A stretch of DNA of 42,669 bases from CAZAKZ01 sp964485695 (GTDB lineage Bacteria > Planctomycetota > JAFGQW01). Shown here piece by piece: positions 7,410-16,480 of this stretch. The notes under the pieces were generated by a model. The model was not told where the DNA came from. It worked only from the letters and a program-made list of their open reading frames with translations, and made no database searches. Each line of letters begins with the position of its first letter. Position 1 is the stretch's first letter. The stretch lies in NCBI GenBank assembly GCA_964485695.1, contig CAZAKZ010000038.1, forward strand, positions 1 through 42,669, read 5' to 3'. A program made the position numbers and the translations under genes.

Positions 7410-10400
7410 GAAACCTATCCTACACCGTCCTTTGCCTGGTGTGTATCGTCGGGGCCGTCCAGGGACAGGGCGAGGAAAAAAAACCCGCCATCCGGCCCGT
7501 GGGGGGCGACAGGGTGTCCATCAACTTCTCTGGAACCAGCCTCAAGGAAGTGGTCAAGGTATTCGAGCAGTACACGGGAAAACGATTCCTGTTCGACGAG
7601 ACCGTGGTGTCCGGGAAGCAGATCCACCTCCTCTCCAACAAGCCGATCCCCGTCGAGCGCATCATCGACGTCTTCGAGAGCATTCTGGAGATCGAAGGCC
7701 TGACCCTCATCAAGACCGGCCAGAAAGGCGCCGAGATCTTCAAGATCGTCGAAGCCAAGACCGTGACCGGCAAAGCCACCAAGACCTTCACGGCCGAGGA
7801 CATCGAGGGCATTCCCGAGAATGACCGGGTCGTCACCCTCGTGTTCCAGCTCAAGTACATCCAGGCCGACCAGCTCGGCCAGGCGTTTCGCAGGATGACC
7901 ACAGTGCCCAATGGCCTGCAGCCCATTCCTGGATCGAACCTCCTGATCATCACCGACTACGCCACCAACGTGAAGCGCATCGGGAGGATCCTGGAAGCCC
8001 TCGACGAGGCTGGGCCGAAGATCCTGCGGGAAACCATCAAGCTCCGTAACGCCGATCCCATCGAGCTGGTGCGCGAGGTCCAGCCGCTCATCAACATCGA
8101 GAACCGGGTCTACCGCGCTCAGATCCAGCGGCGCATGGAGACCCGGTTTCGCCAGATCCTGGGCCGGGGCGCGAGGAACCGGAACCTCCAGGGCCTGACC
8201 ACAATGATGACGGACACCTCTTCGCCCATCGCCGTGGCCGCCATACCGCGCCTGGGCAGCGTCATCATCTCTGCCACCGAAGAAAAGATCGGAGACATCA
8301 AGGAACTCATCACGTCCCTGGACATCAAGGACCCCGACGAGAAGGTCATCGAGTACTACACGCTCCGGTACCAGAGGCCCTCCTCGCTCTCAAGGACGCT
8401 CTCCGGCATCTTCGGCGTGGCCGGCGGCACGCGCCAGGCCGGCCGCGGCCAGCGGGGCCGCCGCCCGGCCCGGACCGGGACCCTAAAGAACATCTCCATC
8501 GTCGCGGACGACGAATCCAGCAAGCTCATCGTGGTGGCTTCGAGGCGGACCCACGAGGAGGTGGCGTCGGTCATCGAGCGCCTCGACGCCGTGTCCGACT
8601 TCGATCGCCAGCTCGAATACTATCCCGTGAAGTTCGCGGACCTGGACGAGGTGGGGAACATCATCGCCCAGGTGTTCCAGCTGGAGACAGGGACCGACAA
8701 CCGGATCATGAAGTGGGTGCGTCGCAGCCAGCGCCGCGGCATTGTGGCCGAGAAGAAGGGAGTCTACGCCTCCCAGGACATGATCCTCGTCAACAAGAAC
8801 CTGGGCTCCCTCCTCGTCATCACCCAGAAGGAGGTCCACGAGAAGATCGCCAAGATGGTGAAGCAGCTGGACGTGCAGGGGCCGGGCGAGAAGAGCATCG
8901 TCTACTACCGCTTGAAGTTCGCCCGCGCCGAGGATATCGCGAGCACCCTCTCCTACCTCTTTCCTACCACGCGCGGGGCCCAGCGGGGCCGCCGGCGCGG
9001 CGGGACCGGTCCCACCGCGGACCGGTCCATCTCGGTGGTGCCCAACGCGAAGATGGAGACGGTGATCATCCTGGCCTCGGGAGAGATCCACAAGGAGATC
9101 CAGGAGGTCATCAAAAACCTCGACGTGGAGAGCTCCACCCTGGAGCTGCGGTACCACACGGTCAAGCACGGCGATCCGGCCGAGATCGCCAATGTGTTGG
9201 GCCGGTTGTTCAAGGTCGAGGTGGGATCGGGGCCGGCGCGGATCCAGGCCCGGCGCGGCCGGGGCCGGAACCAGAGGGGCGGCGCCGCCCAGGCGGAGGA
9301 GCCGGTGATCATCCCCGAGGCCAACCTGAGCGCGCTGGTGGTCCTGGCGGAGCGCAAGACCCACGAGAGTATCACCACGGCCCTGAAGAAGCTGGACGTG
9401 GAGGGGCCGGGCGAGCGCATCGTCGAGTACTACACGCTCCGCTACCAGAAGCCCTCGATCCTCACCAGAACCCTGTCGGACATCTTCGGCGTGGCCGGAG
9501 CGCGCCGGGGCGGTCGCGGCCAGAGAGGTCGGGGCCGGGCGCAGGCCCCGTCCGTGCAGGGCGTCTCCATCGTGGGGGACGACGGATCCAACAAGCTCGT
9601 GGTCATGGCCTCGAAGAAGATGCACGAGGAGGTGGCGGCCGTGATCCAGCGCCTCGACGTGCTCTCCGAGGACGAACGCAGCCTCGTGTATTACCCGATC
9701 CGGCACGTCGATCCGGACGCCGTGGGCGGCACTCTCTCCCAGGTGTTCCAGCTGGAGACCGGCGACAGCAACCGCCTCGCCCAGTGGATGCGCCGCCGCA
9801 GCCGCAGGGGAGCCGATCCCGGAAAGACAGGCGTCTATTCCGCCCGGGACCTGATCCTGGTGGACAAGAACCTGAGCTCCCTCATCGTCATCACCCGCAA
9901 AGAGATCCACGGGAAGATCGCCGAGATGCTGAAGGCCCTGGACGTGGAGGGGCCGGGCGAGAAGAGGATCGCCTACTACGGCCTCGAGTTCGCCCGGGCC
10001 GAGGAGGTGGCCGCCACGCTCTCCTCCCTCTTTTCCACCGCGAGGATGAACCAGAGGGCGAGGCGCCGCGGGGCCGACACGGGCGGACAGGACCGCACCA
10101 TCTCGGTGGTGGCCAACGAGAAGATGGAGACCGTCATGGTCCTGGCCATCCGGGAGGTTCACGAGGAGATCAAGGAGATCATCAAGAATCTCGACGTGGA
10201 GGGGGCCACCCTCGAGCTCAAGTACTACAACGTCGTCCACGCCGAGCTGGAGGAGACCGCAACTACTCTGGGCCGGCTGTTCAAGGTGGAGGTGGGATCG
10301 GGCACCACCAGGCTCCAGGCCCGCCGGGGCCGCGGCCGGAACGTCCGGGGTGCGGTCCTGTCCGAGGAGCCGGTGATCATCCCCGACGCCAACCTGGGCG

Positions 10401-13093
10401 CGCTATTGGTCCTGGCCGAACGCAAGACCCACGAGGGCGTGGCCGCGGCCCTGAAGAAGCTGGACGTGGAGGGGCCGGGCGAGCGCATCACCCGGTTCTA
10501 CAAGATCAAGCACACGTCGGTGACGGAGGTCGCGTCCGCTCTCACCGGCATCTTCGAGGGCGCGCGCTCCGGCACCGTGCGGCGGGGGGGGCGGCGGCCC
10601 TCGACGCAGCCGAAGAGCACCGCCGTCGTGATCCCGAACGAGGAGCTCTCCACCGTGGTGGTGAGCGCCTCCAGGGAGCTGCACGAGGAGATCGCCACGG
10701 TCGTGGAGAGCCTCGACGTGGAGAGTCTGAAGGACAACGTCCTGCGCTACTACCCGATCCACAACAGCGAGCTGGAACAGGTGGCCGACACCGTGAGCAA
10801 GGTTTTCAACCTCACCAAGGGCGACGACCGGAGGCTTCAGACCTACAGGCGGCAGACCCGCCGCCGAGGCCAGACCCAGCAACGAACCCCGTTTTCCCAG
10901 GAGAACGTCGTCGTTGCGGACTTCAATCTCGGGAGCCTCATCATCGTGGCGCCGCTGGAGGTCCACGAGAAGATCCAGCCCGTTCTGGAAAAGATCGATT
11001 CCGTGGGGCCGGGCAAGCGGGAGGTGAAGTACTACCGGGTGGCGCGGTCCAGCATCCGGGAGATGGCCGCCACCATCGCGTCCATCTTCGACCTCGCCCT
11101 CTCCGACACGAGGCAGAGCCGGCGTACGAGAAATCCCAACCTGCCGCTGCAGACCTCCGTGGTCATTCCCAACGAATCGCTGGGATGCATCATCGTCGTG
11201 GCCCCTGCCGACATCCAGAAGAGGATCGAGACGGTGCTCAAGGGCATGGACAAGGCTGGGCCCGACGAGAACGAGCTCAAGTATTACAAGGTCGAGAAGT
11301 CCGACCTCATCGAGGCGGCGAACATCCTCTCCCAGATCTTCGGCATCGCCGTCGGCACCGTGGAGCAGACCTTCCGCCAGCGGGGCCGCAGGCAGACCGC
11401 GGAGCTCCTCACCAAGGAGAGGGTGATCATCCCCAACGAGAACCTGAACACCCTCATGGTCGTGGCTCCGAACGAGATGCACATGGAAATCGAAGAGACC
11501 ATCAAGCGCATCGACGACGTGGGCCCCCGGGACCACGTCTTCAAGATGTACGAGGTCACGGTGTCCGAGGTGACCACCGCGGCCCAGACCATCAGCCAGC
11601 TCTTCGACATCCCGGTGCTGGACAGCCGGCTGCGGGTCACGCGACCCAGGCGGGGCGCCACCACGGGCCCGAAGATCAGCGCCGATCCCTTCATCCTCCC
11701 GGACGAGGAACTCGGCTCCCTCATCGTGAACGCGCCCGAGGAGATCCACGTCGAGATCAAGAAGGTGCTGGACAAGCTCGTCTCCATCGGGCAGCAGGAG
11801 AAGATGTCCATCCGGTTCTACAAGCTGAAGAATACCGACGCCGAGGAGGTCTCCGCCAAGATCGGCAGCCTGTTCAACATCACCGTGGGCACGCCCGGCG
11901 CCACGCGAGTCACCAGGAGGAGGACCTCCCGGGGCGGGATCGCCTCGCGCCGGGGCCGGACCAGCGCCGACGAGGAAGAAGAGAAGAAGCCGGAAGTCCC
12001 GCAGGAGGCGCCGGCCCCTCTCGAGGCCGGGAAGAAGACCAGCAAGAAGGAGTTCTACTTCGAGGGCGAATCCGTGGTGATTCCGGACAAGAACCTGAAC
12101 TCCATCATCCTCATCGCGCCGGACTACATCCACACCGAGGTCAAGGCGATCCTGGATACTCTGGACGTCCGGCGTCCCCAGGTCCTCTTCGAGGTGGCCA
12201 TCCTCGATATCACGTCCGACGACATCCTGGATATCGGCACCGAGATCGATACGGTCCGGACGGAGGGGGTCACTACCACCCAGGGCCGGGGATTCACCAA
12301 CTTCAACATCGCCAGGAGGGAAACCTCCCCGAACGGAGGCTTCCCCTCGAAGACCACGGTACCCGTCGACATGGCCGGGTTGTTCGTGGGTGTCACCAAG
12401 GGGGACGTCAACAGCATTCCCATCCTGGTCCGACTCCTGCAGCAGAACACCGATGTGAACATCCGCTCCACGCCCCTGCTCCTGGTGAACGACAACGAGG
12501 ATGCCGTCTTCAGTAGCTTGAGCGAACAGCCCACCACTTCCACCAGCCAGGGCACAGCCACCACCAACATCTCCTTCGGCGGATTCGTGGAGGCGGGAAC
12601 GACGTTGAAGATCACCCCGCACGTTTCTGAGGGGAACTATATCCGCGTCGACATTGACCTGAAGGTGGAGAACTTCTACGGCGAAGCGCCCGGTCCGGGA
12701 ATTCCCCCGGCCAAGGCATCGAACCAGCTCACCACCTCCATCACCGTCCCCGACAGTCGGACCGTGGTCATCGGCGGCCTCACAACCCGGAAGAGGACTC
12801 AGATCAAGAAGGGGATTCCCCTCCTCTGCGACATCCCGCTGCTCGGATACCTGTTCTCCAGCACGTCGGACCAGGACGAGACGAGCCGGCTGTTCCTGTT
12901 CATCAAGCCGCAGATTCTCAGTGACGTCGACTTCAAGGACCTGAACGAAATATCCAAGGGGAAATCCAGGGAGGTCCACGGCATCACGGGAGAGAAGATC
13001 GTGCCCGACGAGAAGGTCCCCGGAGAGGTCCCCGAGAATGAAGCCGCGGAGAAGCCCGTGCAGAAACCGGTCGACAAGAAAGAGGTTTCCTGA
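7406..13093 (+). CDS. gspD: Giant type II secretion secretin with 14 extra N1-like domains
   Basis: 1895 residues; ordinary GspD has about 650-750. Layout: signal peptide (1-20); N0 domain (about 35-105, VSINFSGTSLKEVVKVFEQY); N1 (about 125-205) and N2 (about 206-314), each ending in a 'D(E/I)' linker; then fourteen further N1-like KH-type domains of about 81-125 residues (315-1592); then the secretin beta-barrel domain (1593 to about 1840), beginning VLFEVAILDIT and containing RSTPLLLVNDNE, VPDSRTVVIGGL and IPLLCDIPLLGYLFSS; then a charged C-terminal tail that could be the pilotin-binding segment. Each extra domain starts with a YYxLxx strand, carries an Arg/Gly-rich loop in the middle, then 'VxIPxxNLxSLIVxA' and a helix ending 'LDVEGPGE'. 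Domains 1-4 and 5-8 are duplicate blocks. The reading frame is intact throughout, despite repeats and an 8-G run. Function: outer-membrane exit channel of the T2SS, with the N-domains forming stacked periplasmic rings. Confidence 0.93.
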   Translation: MRNLSYTVLCLVCIVGAVQGQGEEKKPAIRPVGGDRVSINFSGTSLKEVVKVFEQYTGKRFLFDETVVSGKQIHLLSNKPIPVERIIDVFESILEIEGLTLIKTGQKGAEIFKIVEAKTVTGKATKTFTAEDIEGIPENDRVVTLVFQLKYIQADQLGQAFRRMTTVPNGLQPIPGSNLLIITDYATNVKRIGRILEALDEAGPKILRETIKLRNADPIELVREVQPLINIENRVYRAQIQRRMETRFRQILGRGARNRNLQGLTTMMTDTSSPIAVAAIPRLGSVIISATEEKIGDIKELITSLDIKDPDEKVIEYYTLRYQRPSSLSRTLSGIFGVAGGTRQAGRGQRGRRPARTGTLKNISIVADDESSKLIVVASRRTHEEVASVIERLDAVSDFDRQLEYYPVKFADLDEVGNIIAQVFQLETGTDNRIMKWVRRSQRRGIVAEKKGVYASQDMILVNKNLGSLLVITQKEVHEKIAKMVKQLDVQGPGEKSIVYYRLKFARAEDIASTLSYLFPTTRGAQRGRRRGGTGPTADRSISVVPNAKMETVIILASGEIHKEIQEVIKNLDVESSTLELRYHTVKHGDPAEIANVLGRLFKVEVGSGPARIQARRGRGRNQRGGAAQAEEPVIIPEANLSALVVLAERKTHESITTALKKLDVEGPGERIVEYYTLRYQKPSILTRTLSDIFGVAGARRGGRGQRGRGRAQAPSVQGVSIVGDDGSNKLVVMASKKMHEEVAAVIQRLDVLSEDERSLVYYPIRHVDPDAVGGTLSQVFQLETGDSNRLAQWMRRRSRRGADPGKTGVYSARDLILVDKNLSSLIVITRKEIHGKIAEMLKALDVEGPGEKRIAYYGLEFARAEEVAATLSSLFSTARMNQRARRRGADTGGQDRTISVVANEKMETVMVLAIREVHEEIKEIIKNLDVEGATLELKYYNVVHAELEETATTLGRLFKVEVGSGTTRLQARRGRGRNVRGAVLSEEPVIIPDANLGALLVLAERKTHEGVAAALKKLDVEGPGERITRFYKIKHTSVTEVASALTGIFEGARSGTVRRGGRRPSTQPKSTAVVIPNEELSTVVVSASRELHEEIATVVESLDVESLKDNVLRYYPIHNSELEQVADTVSKVFNLTKGDDRRLQTYRRQTRRRGQTQQRTPFSQENVVVADFNLGSLIIVAPLEVHEKIQPVLEKIDSVGPGKREVKYYRVARSSIREMAATIASIFDLALSDTRQSRRTRNPNLPLQTSVVIPNESLGCIIVVAPADIQKRIETVLKGMDKAGPDENELKYYKVEKSDLIEAANILSQIFGIAVGTVEQTFRQRGRRQTAELLTKERVIIPNENLNTLMVVAPNEMHMEIEETIKRIDDVGPRDHVFKMYEVTVSEVTTAAQTISQLFDIPVLDSRLRVTRPRRGATTGPKISADPFILPDEELGSLIVNAPEEIHVEIKKVLDKLVSIGQQEKMSIRFYKLKNTDAEEVSAKIGSLFNITVGTPGATRVTRRRTSRGGIASRRGRTSADEEEEKKPEVPQEAPAPLEAGKKTSKKEFYFEGESVVIPDKNLNSIILIAPDYIHTEVKAILDTLDVRRPQVLFEVAILDITSDDILDIGTEIDTVRTEGVTTTQGRGFTNFNIARRETSPNGGFPSKTTVPVDMAGLFVGVTKGDVNSIPILVRLLQQNTDVNIRSTPLLLVNDNEDAVFSSLSEQPTTSTSQGTATTNISFGGFVEAGTTLKITPHVSEGNYIRVDIDLKVENFYGEAPGPGIPPAKASNQLTTSITVPDSRTVVIGGLTTRKRTQIKKGIPLLCDIPLLGYLFSSTSDQDETSRLFLFIKPQILSDVDFKDLNEISKGKSREVHGITGEKIVPDEKVPGEVPENEAAEKPVQKPVDKKEVS
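8348..9421 (+). repeat. gspD: Four-domain block of gspD, copy 1 (domains R1-R4)
   Basis: Residues 315-672 of the secretin. R1 begins with IEYYTLRYQRPSSL, R2 with LEYYPVKFADLDEV, R3 with IVYYRLKFARAEDI and R4 with LELRYHTVKHGDPAE. Each has a counterpart at the same position in the next block. Confidence 0.85.
9422..10489 (+). repeat. gspD: Four-domain block of gspD, copy 2 (domains R5-R8)
   Basis: Residues 673-1028. R5 begins VEYYTLRYQKPSIL (compare R1), R6 LVYYPIRHVDPDAV (R2), R7 IAYYGLEFARAEEV (R3) and R8 LELKYYNVVHAELEE (R4). The blocks differ by only 6 bases in length and share domain-specific features: FGVAGG/FGVAGA in R1/R5, QVFQLETG in R2/R6, and GRLFKVEVGSG in R4/R8. R9 onward are more divergent single copies. 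Confidence 0.85.
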
Positions 13094-13096
13094 CCC

Positions 13097-14800
13097 ATGG
13101 TCGAGACGGTGTTGAAGAAACTGGTGGACCTGGATTTTATCTCCGCCGGCGTGGCCGAGGAGGTGAAGCGGGAACACGCGGCCACGGGTGAGTCGATCCA
13201 CGCCTTGCTCCTGAAGAAGGAGCGCGTGACCGAGCACAGGCTCCTCGAGGTCACGGCGAGGATTCTCGACATTCCCCTGCGCCCGAGCCTCGAGGGTGCC
13301 CGGGCGGCGGTGGAATACATCGAACGGGTGCCCATCGACTTCGCCCGGCAGTATTCCATCGTCGCCCTGGCCGGGGAGAACGGTGAAGTGGAGGTGGCCA
13401 CCGCCGAACCCTTTGACACCTACCCCCTCGACGAGGTGGCCATGATGCTGGGCCGCGAGGTCCGGCCCGTGGCGGCGCCCCGTGAGGCGATCCGCTCCTT
13501 CATCAACGACGCCTACGAGATGGACCTGTCCGCCGTGGATTCCGTCCTGGGGAGCCTCGACTCTGCGGACCTCAACGGCATCACCCGGGAGGTGTCCGAG
13601 TCCGAGGACCTGGCCGACATGGCGAACAAGGCGCCCATCGTCAAGCTCCTCAACACCCTCCTTTTCCAGGCTCTGAAGCAGCGCGCCTCGGACGTCCACA
13701 TTCAGCCCTACGAGCGTCACGTCCAGGTGCGCTACCGCGTCGACGGCATCCTCTACGACGTCATGGAGATACCCAAGGAGGTCCAGGAGGCGGTGGTGAG
13801 CCGGATCAAGGTCATGGGCAAGATGGACATCGCCGAGCGCCGCCTCCCCCAGGACGGCCAGACGTCTTTCATCGCGGGCGGCCGCGAGGTCGACGTGCGG
13901 ATTAGCACCATACCCAGCGCCCAGGGCGAGCGCACCGTCATGCGGCTCCAGGACAAGTCCACGGGCCTCTACGACATCCGGATGATAGGCCTCCTCGAGG
14001 ACGACTTCCGCACTGTCGAGAGGCTCATCCGCATGGCCCACGGCATCATCCTGGTGACCGGTCCCACGGGCAGCGGCAAGACCACCAGCCTCTACGCCGC
14101 CCTGAAGGAGATCAACAGCCCGGACAAGAACATCATCACCGTGGAGGACCCCATCGAATACCAGCTGGCGGGCATCAGTCAGGTTCAGGTGTCGAACAAG
14201 AAGGGGATGACCTTTGCAGCGGGGCTCCGGTCCATCGTGCGCCAGGATCCGGACGTGATCATGGTGGGCGAGATCCGGGACCTGGAGACCGCGGGCATCG
14301 CCATCCAGAGCGCTCTGACGGGACACCTCGTGTTCAGCACCCTCCACACCAACGACGCGGCCGGGGCGGTCAGCCGCCTCATCGACCTCGGGGTGGAGCC
14401 GTATCTCGTGAACTCCTCGCTCCTGTCGGTGGTGGCCCAGCGCCTCGTCCGGCGGCTGTGCAACCGGTGCAAGGAACCCTACGAGGCCACGGACGAGATC
14501 CTGAAGCGCTACGATCTGGATCCCGGAATCCTGGACGGCGGCGTTCTCTACAGGGCGAAGGGCTGTGACGGGTGCCAGGACACGGGCTACCTGGGCCGCA
14601 TGGGGATCTACGAGATCCTGGAGATCGACGACAAGGTCAAGGACCAGATCACACGGCAGTCCAGCTCCACGAAGATCAAGCAAGGCGCCGTCCAGCGCGG
14701 GCGCATGAAGACCCTACGCCGGGACGGCATCGTCAAGGCGGCGCGGGGCCTGACGAGCCTCGAGGACGTCGAGCGCGTGACACAGATGGATATCAGCTAG
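13097..14800 (+). CDS. gspE: Type II secretion ATPase
   Basis: 567 residues, the normal family length. The N-terminal domain (about 1-150, GspE/PilB N1E-type) binds GspL and anchors the motor at the inner membrane. Then comes the ATPase core: Walker A GPTGSGKTT with Lys328, the Asp box around NIITVEDPIEYQ, Walker B IMVGEIRDLETA, the His box STLHTNDA, and a tetracysteine zinc motif (CNRCK at about 455, CDGCQ at about 493). The last region (KIKQGAVQRGRMKTLRRDG) is typical of the family. It hydrolyses ATP at the cytoplasmic base to drive pseudopilus growth. Three bases separate it from gspD and none from gspF. Confidence 0.97.
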   Translation: MVETVLKKLVDLDFISAGVAEEVKREHAATGESIHALLLKKERVTEHRLLEVTARILDIPLRPSLEGARAAVEYIERVPIDFARQYSIVALAGENGEVEVATAEPFDTYPLDEVAMMLGREVRPVAAPREAIRSFINDAYEMDLSAVDSVLGSLDSADLNGITREVSESEDLADMANKAPIVKLLNTLLFQALKQRASDVHIQPYERHVQVRYRVDGILYDVMEIPKEVQEAVVSRIKVMGKMDIAERRLPQDGQTSFIAGGREVDVRISTIPSAQGERTVMRLQDKSTGLYDIRMIGLLEDDFRTVERLIRMAHGIILVTGPTGSGKTTSLYAALKEINSPDKNIITVEDPIEYQLAGISQVQVSNKKGMTFAAGLRSIVRQDPDVIMVGEIRDLETAGIAIQSALTGHLVFSTLHTNDAAGAVSRLIDLGVEPYLVNSSLLSVVAQRLVRRLCNRCKEPYEATDEILKRYDLDPGILDGGVLYRAKGCDGCQDTGYLGRMGIYEILEIDDKVKDQITRQSSSTKIKQGAVQRGRMKTLRRDGIVKAARGLTSLEDVERVTQMDIS

Positions 14801-16003
14801 ATGCCGGTATACAGGTTCAAGGCTCTGGATTCGAGCGAGAAGATGGTGGCGGGCGTCATCGACGCGTCGAATCCGAAGGATGCTCGTATGCAGCTCCTGA
14901 AGGACAACATGTTCCTCCTGGACCTGGCCAGCGCCTCGACCTCGAAGCGAGCCCACGTCGGCTACGCCTCGAAGAAGAAGGCGGACGAGCTGGCCCTGGT
15001 GACCCGGCAGTTCGCCACCCTGAGCAAGGCCGGTATTCCCATTGCCGACGCCCTGGAGGCCCTGGTGGACGTCATCCAGAATCCGAAGCTCCAGATCACC
15101 TTCCGGGACATCAAGGAAAACGTGACCCAGGGCATGAGCCTGGCCGATGCCCTGGAGCGCCACCCCCGCTACTTCAGCCCGTTCTACGTCAGCATGGTGA
15201 AGGTCGGGGAGGCGAGCGGAAACATGGACCAGGTGCTGATCCGCCTGGCGAAGTATCTCCACAACCAGGCCCGGGTCCGCACCCGGGTGAGAAACGCCAT
15301 GACCTACCCTCTGCTCATGATGGGGGTGGGGGTGCTGGTGGTGTGGTTTCTGGTGACGTTCATCGTGCCGCGGATCACGGACGTCCTGGTCGAATCGGGA
15401 AGGACGCTGCCGACGCCGACCACCATACTCATCGGCGTCAGCACCTTCCTGGAGAAGTTCTGGTGGGCCCTGGGCCTCGGCCTGGTGGGCCTCTACGCCC
15501 TGTATCGCACCATCGTCGCCACGGAAGGCGGGCGCATGGCGCGAGACACGCTGGTGGTCACCATCCCCGTGTTCGGAGAGCTCATCAAGAAGAGTCTGGT
15601 GAGCCGGTTCTCCCTGACCTTCGCCACCCTGCTGAAGTCCGGGCTCCCGGCGGTGGAGAGCCTCTCCATCGTGAAGGAGACGGTGAAGAACAAGCTGCTC
15701 GAGAAGACCATCGGCGAGATTCACGACCGGATCATCGAGGGCCAGGACATCTCGGGTATCATGCGGCAGAGTGGGGTCTTCCCACCGCTGGTGGCCTACA
15801 TGATCGCGGTGGGCGAGGAGTCGGGTAGGCTCGAGGAGATGCTGACCATCATCAACGAGTATTACGACGAGGAGATCGAAGCGGCCACGGCCCGGTTCAC
15901 GAGCATTCTCGAGCCGATCATGATCATCGCCCTGGCCGCCATCGTCGGTTTTGTGGTTCTGGCAGTCATTCTTCCCATCATGGAGATGGGAGAACTCATT
16001 TAG
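14801..16003 (+). CDS. gspF: Type II secretion inner-membrane platform protein
   Basis: 400 residues. The N-terminus (MPVYRFKALDSSEKMVAGVI) and two copies of the T2SSF cytoplasmic helical-bundle domain (about 70-195, FATLSKAGIPIADALEAL; and about 270-395, FATLLKSGLPAVESLSIV) are separated and followed by membrane segments (LLMMGVGVLVVWFLVTFIV at about 168-186; a hydrophobic segment near 220; and IMIIALAAIVGFVVLAVIL at the end). It couples the GspE motor to pseudopilin insertion. The ATG directly follows the TAG of gspE, so translation is coupled. Confidence 0.97.
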   Translation: MPVYRFKALDSSEKMVAGVIDASNPKDARMQLLKDNMFLLDLASASTSKRAHVGYASKKKADELALVTRQFATLSKAGIPIADALEALVDVIQNPKLQITFRDIKENVTQGMSLADALERHPRYFSPFYVSMVKVGEASGNMDQVLIRLAKYLHNQARVRTRVRNAMTYPLLMMGVGVLVVWFLVTFIVPRITDVLVESGRTLPTPTTILIGVSTFLEKFWWALGLGLVGLYALYRTIVATEGGRMARDTLVVTIPVFGELIKKSLVSRFSLTFATLLKSGLPAVESLSIVKETVKNKLLEKTIGEIHDRIIEGQDISGIMRQSGVFPPLVAYMIAVGEESGRLEEMLTIINEYYDEEIEAATARFTSILEPIMIIALAAIVGFVVLAVILPIMEMGELI

Positions 16004-16004
16004 T

Positions 16005-16034
16005 TAGTCCTGGAGTATGTAGTCCTGGAGTATG
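16005..16034 (+). repeat. Perfect 15-bp tandem duplication carrying the gspG ribosome-binding site
   Basis: The unit TAGTCCTGGAGTATG occurs at 16005-16019 and again at 16020-16034. Both copies carry TGGAG, a Shine-Dalgarno core. The second copy is placed six bases before the ATG of gspG (16037). The first copy is followed by an ATG-TAG start-stop pair (16017-16022). Confidence 0.9.
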
Positions 16035-16036
16035 AA

Positions 16037-16471
16037 ATGGACAGTCGTAATCGAAAACGTTCGGGTTTCACCCTCATCGAGATCCTGGCGGTCATTGCCA
16101 TTATTGGCATCATCGGGTCCGTGGCCGTGGTCAAGTACATGTCCTACATGAAGGGCGCGGCCATCGATAGCGCGGAGCTGAAGATCAGGAAGATCGCCGA
16201 GGTCCTGGAGGCCCACTACTTCCAGAACAAGAAGTACCCCGAGACCCTCGAGGAGCTCGTGGAACCGGAGGAGGAGGGAAAGGACGCCGTCCTGAAGAAG
16301 AGCGCCCTCTACGACCCGTGGGACAATCCCATCCAGTACTCCCTCAGCGAGGGGCAGGAGCACCCCTTCGAGCTCATCTCCTTCGGACCGGACGGCCAGG
16401 AGGGCAGCGAGGACGACATCAACTACTGGGAGATGGAGGAAAGGGACCCGGAAGAAGAAGAGGCGAAGTAG
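16037..16471 (+). CDS. gspG: Major pseudopilin
   Basis: 144 residues. A short basic leader precedes the prepilin peptidase site (KRSG/FTLIEILAV, with Glu at +5 of the mature protein), then the hydrophobic helix and the small C-terminal domain typical of GspG: an ALYDPWDNPIQY segment followed by ELISFGPDGQEGSEDDINYW, the calcium-binding loop region. The C-terminal tail is unusually acidic (EMEERDPEEEEAK). It polymerises into the pseudopilus that pushes substrates through the secretin. The start is fixed by TGGAG six bases upstream, within the duplicated 15-bp element. Confidence 0.96.
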   Translation: MDSRNRKRSGFTLIEILAVIAIIGIIGSVAVVKYMSYMKGAAIDSAELKIRKIAEVLEAHYFQNKKYPETLEELVEPEEEGKDAVLKKSALYDPWDNPIQYSLSEGQEHPFELISFGPDGQEGSEDDINYWEMEERDPEEEEAK

Positions 16472-16480
16472 GTCACGGTC

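Noticed and set aside
8713..12516. A 1267-codon open frame on the plus strand inside gspD
   Set aside because: It is a shifted-frame shadow of the GC-rich repeat array: composition is Pro/Arg/Gly/His-dominated, with no domains, and the gspD frame is clearly the real one.
10403..14683. A 1426-codon open frame on the minus strand opposite gspD and gspE
   Set aside because: Long antisense frames are expected at this GC content. The translation is Leu/Asp/His/Gly-rich without recognisable domains and is interrupted by no gene boundary of its own.
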